Assembly: GCA_928212115.1 (NCBI GenBank)
Contig: CAKMRJ010000001.1
Span: 183,503,297 to 183,567,296 of the forward strand
Direction of reading: 5' to 3'
From: Lactuca virosa
Taxonomy: Eukaryota > Streptophyta > Magnoliopsida > Asterales > Asteraceae
Length of the DNA: 64,000 nucleotides
Shown here: positions 56,243-64,000 of the stretch, in pieces
Numbering within the stretch: position 1 is the stretch's first letter
Layout of the letters: every line of letters starts with the position of its first letter
Notes under the pieces: generated by a model
Database searches by the model: none
What the model was told of the DNA's origin: nothing
The model's input: only the letters and a program-made list of their open reading frames with translations
Made by a program: the position numbers and the translations under genes

Positions 56243-57241
56243 AGAGGTTGCGGTGATACTACGAGGAGCCGTAGTACTCACTATTCGGTGAGAGGTTGCA
56301 GTGATACTACGGGGAGCCGTAGTACTCACTATTTAGTGAGAGGTTGCGGTGATGCTACGGGAAGCCGTAGTACTCACTATTCAGTGAGAGGTTGCAGTGA
56401 TACTACGGGGAGCCATAGTACTCACTATTCAGTGAGAGGTTGCGGTGATTCTACGGGAAGCCGTAGTACTCACTATTCAATGAGAGTTTGCGGTGATGCT
56501 ACGGAGAGCCGTAGTACTCACTATTCGGTGAGAGGTTGCGGTGATGCTACGGGGAGCCATACTACTCACTATTCAGTGAGAGGTTGCGGTGATACTACGG
56601 GGAGCCGTAGTACTCACTATTCAGTGAGAGGTTGCGGTGATGCTACGGGAAGCCGTAGTACTCACTATTCAGTGAGAGGTTGTGGTGATACTACGGGGAA
56701 CCGTAGTACTCACTATTCAGTAAGAGGTTGCGGTGATGCTACGGGGAGCCGTAGTACTCACTATTCAGTGAGGGGTTGTGGTGATGCTACGGGAAGCCGT
56801 GGTACTCACTATTCGGTGAGAGGTGGCGGTGATGCTATGGGGATCCGTAGTACTCACTATTCAGTGAGAGGTTACGGTGATGCTACGGGAAGCCGTAGTA
56901 CTTACTATTCAGTGAGAGGTTGTGGTGATGCTACAGGAAGCCATAGTACTCACTATTCAGTGAGAGGTTGCGGTGATGCTACGGGAAGCCGTAGTACTCA
57001 CTATTCAGTGAGAGGTTGCAGTGATGCTACGGTGAGCCGTAGTACTCACTATTCAGTGAGAGGTTGTGGTGATGCTACGGGGATCCGTAGTACTCACTAT
57101 TCAGTGAGAGGTTGCGGTGATGCTACGGGGAGCCGTAGTATTCAATATTCAGTGAGAGGTTGTAGTGATGCTACGGGGAGCCGTAGTACTCACTATTCAG
57201 TGACAGGGTGTTGTGATACTACGGGGAGCCGTAGTACTCAC
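56243..57241 (+). repeat. 48-bp tandem array, 20 full units plus a partial, open in one frame
   Basis: Unit translates RGCGDATGSRSTHYSV. There are 20 complete units and 13 codons of a 21st, ending at TAG 57242-57244. The enclosing ORF (56009-57244, 411 codons) is open because 48 is divisible by three; the consensus unit has stops in the other five frames. Each unit has two potential hairpins: CTACGG-GRAG-CCGTAG and CTCACT-ATTC-AGTGAG. Variation is mostly single substitutions, many changing amino acids (Gly/Ser, Ala/Thr, Arg/His). No signal peptide or known repeat family fits, so I regard it as a structural DNA/RNA repeat rather than a proven protein. Confidence 0.93.
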
Positions 57242-57244
57242 TAG

Positions 57245-58178
57245 TCAGAGCATGACGCAGAAGGTTTTTAGGCTTGGGTAGCCCTAATGATTGAGTTTGG
57301 GAGCCTGGTGGTTGAACCAAGGGCGAGGCCGAGGTCTCCATATTTGTCAGAAATTGCTATATTCTAAGTTGAGTCGTGGTTATCGCAACTGAAGGGAATT
57401 AAAGAAGTGGTGTACGCGTGGATTGCGAATCTTGGGTCATGAGTTGAGTATCAGATTGGAATTTAGTGGACCCAATTTTGTTGTTGAATCCGACTCTAGA
57501 GCTTGAGTCTGGATTTGTTCGTGTGTTTAGTAGGCAAGATGAGGTGTCAGATTCGTAGATGGGTTCATTTTGAGAAGTATTGTTTCCCATCAGATGTATT
57601 AAACCAGAGTGAGTTAGCTCGTCGGTATGGGAAGAACCGTGAAACGCATGGAATCGGTGGATGGTAGACAGCAGAGGTCGAAGGTAAGACGATATCAGAA
57701 AAATTGTAGGATTCGCTTGGGGTAAAGCGAACTACGTGACTTGTACGTCACGATGAGCTGAGGTAGCTATCGCGAGCAGGAGGGTTGTAAAGTTATCATA
57801 TTGGGTGTGCAAAGGGGTAGCCGTTGGAGGTGAAACCGTTGGGTCGTGATCTGACCTGGTACTTAGAGTTGGAAGTGTTTTATCCGAGTCTGTTAATCGA
57901 TGATCGATTATCAGGGTGATATTCTGCATGGGCGGTGTGGCGGGGAGATAGACCACTATAGTCTTCCAGTTTTGGAGAGTTAGAGCAGATACCTCCATGG
58001 GAAAAAGGGGTCTGTCCTTTTCCGGCTTGGGAATTTCTACTTGGTTTCGGATGTCCTGGGAGGAGGATCGTTGAATGTTAAGAGATTTTCCGGTTGTGCT
58101 TCCCGGACTATTGGTTTCGATCTATGCGAAGAAAAGGAACATTTTCGAGGGCGAAATCTAAATTAAGTGGGGGAGAAT
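57245..58178 (+). other. GYP-3 3' interior and polypurine tract
   Basis: No integrase or chromodomain trace. The last bases (GGAACATTTTCGAGGGCG, then AAATTAAGTGGGGGAGAATTG) resemble the GGGACGAAAT...GGGG run-up to the 3' LTR in GYP-1 and GYP-2. Confidence 0.6.
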
Positions 58179-59494
58179 TGTAACATCTTGTTTCAGATTG
58201 TTTGCGATTCAAGACTCGTGGGCCGTAATCTGAATATGAGAAGGTTTCGAGATTTTGAAAAAGATATGTTTAGGTCTTCTTGGATATGGATAGGGTGGAT
58301 TGTGTGAGAAAGGGGTTCGGTTTGTGCTTTAGGTCCCAAGGGTATCGGAAAGTGTTGGTTTGGACTTTTCATTAATTTTGGATCTGAGTTCGAGTGGGCT
58401 CTAGGAGAAATAAAGTTTATTCAAGTGTAGAACTTCTCGCTACCTTTTCATGGATATAAAGTTCGTCGAAAACGGACATCGGGTGAGGAAGATATGACAC
58501 TTGGAAGTTTTTTGCATAAACGGTCTCTTAAGGAGAAAAGTTGGCATGGAAGGCCATGCATGTGAAATGGAAGCATGTGGGTACGCCCAGCGTAAGGCTG
58601 GGTTACGCCCAGCGTATAAGGGAAATGGTCGCGGGTGCTCCTTGGCGTACGCCCAACGTACATGAGGTACGCCCAGAGTACGTCCAGAGTCCAGAAACCC
58701 TAAATTTAGGGTGTTCCACTATATAAAGAACATATTGGTTCTAACCCTAGCCTCCTTATCTGTTCCCTTACCCTCAGAAAACCCTAGAACACCCCATCCC
58801 TTCATTGTTGAGTGATTTTCTCCATATGAAGCTCATTTGGTGGTGTAAGTTTGGAAGAAGAAGTTGGCAAGGAAGAACTTGGGAGTTTGGAGCTCATAGA
58901 TCTGGAATGTCCTCATCATTTGGAGCTCTTCTGAGGTATAAACTTCATAACTTTACTTAAGAATGCATAGATCTTGTGTAGTGAAGTTTTGGAGTTGTTT
59001 TGGTACCAATTTTGGACCTTTATGTTGGAATCTTGTTTTTTAGCTTAGGGTTGCCACCTCAGAGCTAAATGGGTCCCATAAGCAGTAAAGTTTCAATCTT
59101 GATGGTCCTAATGAGTTCATGCATGATATCTAGCCCTTGTTATGGAAATATGTTGATGCCTTTTGAGTTTGAGCTTATTTGGTGGATTGCAAGTCACCAA
59201 GATTATGACTTTAAGGATTAAGAGGATAATAAGGACCTGGATCTGAATTTGTGGCCTCTGGAATGAAGTATTAAGCACTTAATGGAAAAAGGGCTTAACA
59301 GGAAGGTTACGCGGAGCGTACGTGCAGGTACGCCTAGCGTAATCGCCATCGAGTCGGTACGCTTAGTGTACAAAGGAGTACGCCCCGTGTAATTTGTCTG
59401 TATTGGACTTTGTGTTTTGGGCCATGCTTTCGGCCATGCCTTGGGCAGTTGGGCCATCAATAGTCTGAAGTTATGGGCCAAATGATGGATTTGA
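58179..59494 (+). repeat. GYP-3 3' LTR, left part
   Basis: Copy of 52042-53344 or so, cut at 59494 by GYP-4. The 5' LTR counterpart continues with GCTTGGGGTGAGGCCC. Confidence 0.92.
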
Positions 59495-59751
59495 TGTGAC
59501 AACCCTAAATTTTCATTTGTATAGACTCTACGGTCAAACACTACAAATAATAGTCAAATTCATTTTAGTACATTTTTGGCCGGTTTAAAAATTCGTTTGG
59601 GTGTTTTTATTTTAATTTTCGTCAAACGAATAAATAAACGGAAGTATCTTTTAGGAGTATTGAGTAGCAAGTAAACAAACAACACCTTGGTTAGGTGTTT
59701 ACGGCCAAACATGAGGAGTTTGGGCCGTAAACTCCTCTTTGACCAGGAACT

Positions 59752-59766
59752 CATGCATATAGCATG
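59752..59766 (+). promoter_or_regulatory. GYP-4 probable core promoter in an inverted repeat
   Basis: CATGC-ATATA-GCATG. The TATA is weak on its own, but the position just downstream of the first word cluster matches GYP-2. Confidence 0.4.
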
Positions 59767-60262
59767 GGTTTACTCTTCATTCCCCCATTTCTCACTTCCT
59801 AGCTCAAGAACACCCAACTTTTTCTCTCAACTATCATAGGATCATCTTCCAAATCTTCCTAAAATGTAAGTGTTCCTTCACTTGTTTTGTTGTTATAACA
59901 CCTTATCTAGTGTTTATACATCATTTCATCCATGAATTCTTCATTTCTACTTAGATCTTCAAGTGTTCTTCAAAACACCAAGAACACACACTAGTGTTCT
60001 TGGCTTCTTAAACACTCTTACAAGCTTCCTATAAGTAAGTACACTCCTCCTCACTAGTCACTTTCTTAGAATAATTCCTAAGCCATTGAAGAACATCAAA
60101 ATCCCTCAAGAACACTTGTGTTTACGGTCAAGGGATATCCAAGAACCGTAAACTCCATCAAGTGGTGTTTAAGTGCCACTAACACCTTCTAGGGCTTGGA
60201 TATTGGACTAGAACCTTGCATGCATAAGCTAGAAACCCCAAATCACGAAATGGTTGGAGTGA

Positions 60263-60493
60263 CCATGAGTTTACGGTCGTAAACTCATGGGTTTACGACC
60301 ATAAACTCAAGGGTTTACGACCGTAAACTCCAAAGAGTGGTCCAAGAACCGTAAACTCCAATGAAGGGCCATTTTGAGCCCTAGTCCCTTCCTAAGCCTT
60401 TGATTCAAACCTAGAACACTTCCTTGAGAGGTATAAGACCTTAAAACACACAAATGTACCAATTACCATGAGTTTACGGCCGTAAACTCATGG
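60263..60493 (+). repeat. GYP-4 palindromic word cluster (GAGTTTACGGCCGTAAACTC)
   Basis: 60466-60493 is a perfect 28-bp palindrome (arm CCATGAGTTTACGG). 60263-60290 has perfect 13-bp arms around GT. Between them lie GTTTACGACCATAAAC, GTTTACGACCGTAAAC and single half-words CCGTAAACTCC. Confidence 0.93.
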
Positions 60494-62473
60494 GGGAATT
60501 GACCAAAAGCCGTAAACACATGTAGGGTTACCAAATGAGAAGTAAACTCCAATGTGAGGCCATACTCTCCTTAGATGCAACCCTTTAGCACTCCTAGCAC
60601 TTGAAACAAAGTGTTTCCATGTATTAGGATGTCTTTACTTGATTAATTAGTTGTTAAATGACTAATTAGATACATTTATGTATCACTACATGTTACATAG
60701 GATCCGTGTGTGTGTTCAAGTCCTCACTTGACACCTAGCATCCTACCCGACACTTCCATCCAAACCACTCACTGCAGGTGAGTTCATACCCCTAAATCAA
60801 CATTTGAAATGATTTTAAATGATTTTATGGGGGGGGGATACAAGTTGGAATATTCTAGTTATTGTTTTAATCAGATATGATTAATGACTAGAACAAACAG
60901 GAAGATTTACTACTACTTTCAAGTTACTATCCAATTTATGGTTTTCAAGCGTTTCAAAACCCTTTTATTAAACTTTCAAATACTAAAACTCTTTCCAAAA
61001 CTCTTTTAAACTTGCATTGTTTTTCAAACTCATATCTCCACTAATATATTTATATAAGTAAGACTTGAAGGACTTAGGACTGATAGCTCACCTTATTTCT
61101 TGTTCCTTGTTTGGTTGTGGACTTAGGGTATCCTGTTATTTGTCCGACTGTCGTTGAATTCTTAGTTATATATCATATATATATGTGTTGGACATAAAAG
61201 CTTTCACTTCAGTTCAGTACCTTTGTGTAACAAAGGCATACCTACTTCATTACTATTTAACTATAATAGGTATAGTTAAGGTTTTACTACTCACTACTGC
61301 TATTACAATGACACCTACCAGAGTCAGTACAGTTATGAGTCAATACTCACTTTATACTCTACAAGAGAACACTCTATACATTATACAAGAAAACCTGCTA
61401 TACAATATACAAGAGAATACACTATACACTAGTACAGAGAAAACATTACTACACTATGATATACTACATAAACATTTGAATACTATAAATAGAATGTGAC
61501 ATACTACTTCTCGATACGACACTTTATTGTGCTGTCACTTTGTAACCAGAGTCTCCTGGAGGGAGAGCGGGCATTATGTGTATAGATCTATACGGGTCAG
61601 ACACTCCCACATCCTGACTGGTAGCTATAGTCCCAGCCGAGAGGCCAAGGGGTGACAGAATGCTACCCCACTACATATGACTAGGAGGGTCATCAGTTAT
61701 TCAGTCGTCGATCAGCATGGTTACAAACGAGTTCACATTCAAACCTTTAATTAACCAATTAAGAATTAAAGGCAAAAATAGACTTTTCGAGGCGTATTGT
61801 TCATTTAATACCACCTGGAGTCTACACATTACTATTTTAGACTTTTCGAGGCGTATTGTTCATTTAATACCACCTGGAGTCTACACATTACTATTTTAGA
61901 CACTCCGAGGTGTACTGTACATTTAGTACTACCTGGAGTCTGTACTTCATTATTATGTGATTTTGTCACATACTCTTTTAAGTAAACTATATTTTCATAC
62001 AGATAGTTTCACTGGGGAAAAACCCTTACATTTACAAAAGAACAAATATACAAACAATCGGGTCTTGGTAGAAGACTACTTTTACTAGAAAATATAGGAT
62101 TTTCTAGGGAGTATACTATTTACAAACATTGAAATTAGTTTTTACACTACATTGTTGTAAACATTTTTATACAAGCAATGACACTAAATACTTATGAACT
62201 TACCAGCTTTATGCTGATAAACTCTTTCAAAATAACTTGTATGCTCAGGTCATCAGTAGACAGGTACAGATGAAGCTTTTGAGAAGATGGAGCACATACA
62301 AGACTCATCTTTTATTTTGATTATACTTTTGGTATCTTACAAACTATACAGAACACGCTTGTATTACAATTACTATATTAATGCAATGGATGTTGTTGCT
62401 TGCCTTTACTATTATGCATTGTTGTGATACTGTACATACGTCCTCCACCCCAGAACTGTTGGGGTGTGACAAT

Positions 62474-62485
62474 TGGTATCAGAGC
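62474..62485 (+). other. GYP-4 primer binding site
   Basis: TGGTATCAGAGC two bases after the LTR end. Confidence 0.92.
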
Positions 62486-63169
62486 ACTGTTTATAGTGAA
62501 TCAAGTATATCAACCTATAAAGATATAAAACTATAACACATCGAGATTAAAACACTCTGACCAAGAATATATACTTTTAAATAATAAAATATTTAACTAA
62601 CTATATATATACAATTATCAATACCAGTGTCAGTATCATACTAGAACAGAACAAAAGTATTATGATTGTTGAACATTACAATTAAGCTTAGAGACATATA
62701 GTCAAACCTAAGGGGATATAGCCTGATCAACTATATTTTCTGAGGAGTGACTAGCATGTGCCTAAGAATGATTGTAGTGTTGCAACAAGTCTAAAAACTT
62801 ACCAACACTACTACAACAAGAACATTAGAACAGAATACTATAGGAGTATTTTGCGTTAATATAAACTACATATGTGAGAACTAAAAAGGTCGTTACTAGT
62901 AGGGCAATAGTTACTAAGTGGGTACCCTAAGGTTACATGTGACTAAGACGCTATAGACATAGAATCTGTGATCTTTGCTTTATTTCCTGTTCCTTGTTTG
63001 GTTGTGGATTTGAAGTTAGGGTAACTTATTCGAAGGTATATCCTGTTTTGGTTGCATGTAATTGGTATGCACTATGCAAGTATTGGGTTAACTAATAACG
63101 ATCATCTTATAATTATCTTAGATCAGTACGTCTATTAACCATTCTTTCCCCTATTCTCGCATAGATAGC
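62486..63169 (+). other. GYP-4 leader
   Basis: Non-coding, similar in phrases to the GYP-2 leader (AGTATTTTAGG-type, GATAGCATGGCTG before the ORF). Confidence 0.5.
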
Positions 63170-63793
63170 ATGGCTGACTTCCATCTCCCTGGCGATCCGT
63201 ACTATCCCAACCAAGGCATTGGTGGTTGGCTTGATGAGGAACCAGAAGATGATCACCCAATCCCTTTGGACGATCACCTCGCAGAAGGCTTTTCGGATGG
63301 CTCCGACTCCGAATCAGAAGTCAACAACCTACCCCCAGTAGCTCCAAACCCCAACCCCCGTCCGGCATTTCAAGGTCCCACTCGCTTGTGGGCAACAACC
63401 TTGAATCAATGGAGTGATGAGCAGGGTCAGCCTTTACCTTTCAACGGAGACCGAAGCTTTTACAATATAAGCGAGAGAGGTTCAGCTGACAGAGTCCTGC
63501 CCATCATGGTCCGTAGGATTGCTAGGAACGTCGAGCAAGGTCATGCAGCCATCGACCGAGTAGTGGAAATCGACGCCAACTATGGCCTTAACACTGTTCG
63601 TATTCGCCAACTCAAGGAGGCTATTGATAAAGCTAGGAGGACCAATGAGGCTCTGCAGCAACAGCTAGCTGCATCCCGAGCCGAGGTCATGGAACTACGA
63701 GTGCGTCAGAGGGCGCATGAACGACATCTTCAGGAATTTGTATGCCAACTGGCAGACCTGAGGGTTCGCCCAAGGGATACCCGTCGCCGGTAG
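63170..63793 (+). CDS. GYP-4 extra ORF upstream of gag (coiled-coil protein, intact)
   Basis: A 207-residue ORF from ATG 63170 to TAG 63791-63793, homologous over its whole length to the frameshifted GYP-2 ORF. Residues 1-60 are acidic and Pro/Asp-rich (GDPYYPNQGIGGW, DGSDSESEVNN). The middle has SFYNISERGSADR then a PIMVRRIARNVE block. Residues 125-207 are Leu/Gln/Arg/Glu-rich (NEALQQQLAASRAEVMELRV) with heptad-like spacing, ending RRR. No zinc finger, protease or capsid motif is present. It sits between the primer site and the expected gag. Role unknown; nucleic-acid or gag-associated coiled coil is a guess. Confidence 0.78.
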   Translation: MADFHLPGDPYYPNQGIGGWLDEEPEDDHPIPLDDHLAEGFSDGSDSESEVNNLPPVAPNPNPRPAFQGPTRLWATTLNQWSDEQGQPLPFNGDRSFYNISERGSADRVLPIMVRRIARNVEQGHAAIDRVVEIDANYGLNTVRIRQLKEAIDKARRTNEALQQQLAASRAEVMELRVRQRAHERHLQEFVCQLADLRVRPRDTRRR

Positions 63794-64000
63794 AAGATGT
63801 CGACTCATCTTTCTCTTTTGGTTAAGGAATAGCCGTTCTTTTTTCTATGCTCTATGGAGCACTTGTGTGTAAACTTCCTAACTTTGAAAGTACTCTAACT
63901 AGACTTCTAAACTGCCAACATTTCCTTATGTTTGATGTAAGACCTACTGTTAGGGTCATTTTCCCAAACTCATTTTTACATCATTAATACCAATAATTTT
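63794..64000 (+). other. GYP-4 spacer after the extra ORF
   Basis: Non-coding, resembling the matching spacer in GYP-2 after 34975; gag is expected further right, outside the window. Confidence 0.5.

Larger units (their letters stand above)
52042..59494 (+). mobile_element. GYP-3: non-coding LTR element with hairpin arrays (LARD-like)
   Basis: 5' LTR 52042-54211, Met-tRNA primer site 54215, about 4-kb interior, purine tract AAGTGGGGGAGAA and 3' LTR from 58179, interrupted at 59494 by GYP-4. Its other half lies outside the window. LTR ends resemble Gypsy elements. No gag, protease, RT or integrase motif was seen on either strand. Most of the recognisable interior is two tandem arrays (44 and 48 bp units). 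LTRs show about 9 differences in the first 210 aligned bases by eye, so it moved relatively recently, which requires proteins from another element. Confidence 0.88.
59495..62471 (+). repeat. GYP-4 5' LTR
   Basis: TGTGACAACCCTAAATT...GGGGTGTGACA, 2977 bp. It holds GTTTACGGCCGTAAAC-type words at 59697-59735 and 60119-60545. A local direct duplication (CGAGGCGTATTGTTCATTTA, 61788 and 61847 with a third diverged copy at 61906) lies near its 3' part. Confidence 0.9.
59495..64000 (+). mobile_element. GYP-4: Ty3/gypsy element running off the window
   Basis: 5' LTR 59495-62471, Met-tRNA primer site at 62474 and an intact extra ORF at 63170-63793; gag and pol lie beyond the window. It is inserted in the GYP-3 3' LTR. 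It is a relative of GYP-2: TGTGACAACC start, the U5 palindrome GTATAGATCTATAC and the homologous ORF are shared. Being on top of the nest it is the youngest insertion of this stack. Confidence 0.9.

Noticed and set aside
54816..57241. CRISPR-like arrays
   Set aside because: Units are contiguous tandem repeats without unique spacers, inside a plant retrotransposon.
56009..57244. 411-codon ORF as a host or element protein gene
   Set aside because: Almost all of it is the 48-bp tandem array, whose length is a multiple of three and whose consensus lacks stops in this frame. There is no known domain, and it lies in a non-coding LTR element.
1328..62485. TGGTATCAGAGC sites as tRNA genes
   Set aside because: Only 12 bases complementary to a tRNA end, each just after an LTR; no cloverleaf.
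1..64000. Endogenous pararetrovirus sequence
   Set aside because: All RT-family traces have LTRs and Copia or Gypsy domain order; no movement-protein or caulimovirid coat-protein motif was seen.

Overview
This is a repeat-dense nuclear window from a plant, almost certainly a eudicot. LTR retrotransposons with initiator-Met tRNA primer sites fill most of it, the only intact host gene belongs to a plant-specific family (DUF1645), and intergenic DNA is AT-rich. The LTR style resembles what I recall from Asteraceae such as lettuce; that species-level guess is inference. I saw no tRNA, rRNA, CRISPR or prokaryotic features.

Layout. 1-547: edge of a minus-strand LTR and a 32-bp tandem repeat. 548-8549: COP-1, a full Ty1/copia element with broken gag-pol. 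8550-9560: old LTR-like debris. 9580-11621: COP-4, the 5' half (LTR, primer site, gag) of another Copia on the minus strand. 12396-27411: COP-2, an older relative of COP-1, split near its pol end by GYP-1 (18373-25598, perfect GTAGA duplication), a Ty3/gypsy chromovirus with its reverse transcriptase deleted. 27412-28260: fragments of a mitochondrial-carrier gene and a leucine-rich-repeat gene. 29139-29867: the DUF1645 gene. 31640-40466: GYP-2 (perfect CATAT duplication), a rearranged chromovirus that split an older minus-strand LTR. 42696-48930: COP-3, a heavily decayed Copia without a 3' LTR. 50105-52041: COP-5, a different Copia interrupted in its integrase by GYP-3 (52042 onward), which is non-coding and built of tandem hairpin arrays. 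GYP-3's own 3' LTR is interrupted at 59495 by GYP-4, which runs off the window.

How it works together. Apart from the DUF1645 gene there is no cooperating host pathway; the window is a nested stack of selfish elements. No element encodes a full set of working proteins. GYP-1 and GYP-2 keep ends and integrase C-termini but lack a reverse-transcriptase core, and GYP-3 has no recognisable protein, so any movement after those losses needed proteins supplied in trans.

The most unusual signals are non-coding. (1) Most LTR families here carry their own CG-centred palindromic word, repeated around the TATA box or just after the primer site. (2) Three Gypsy families place the TATA box inside an inverted repeat, and others pair it with inverted telo-boxes. 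(3) GYP-3 holds three tandem arrays (23, 44 and 48 bp), each unit able to fold into a hairpin. (4) A U3 unit of about 160 bp is repeated in GYP-1 and shared with other families. (5) COP-1 and COP-2 share a conserved leader with a base-paired element and a possible 5'-UTR intron. (6) GYP-2 and GYP-4 share an extra ORF upstream of gag.
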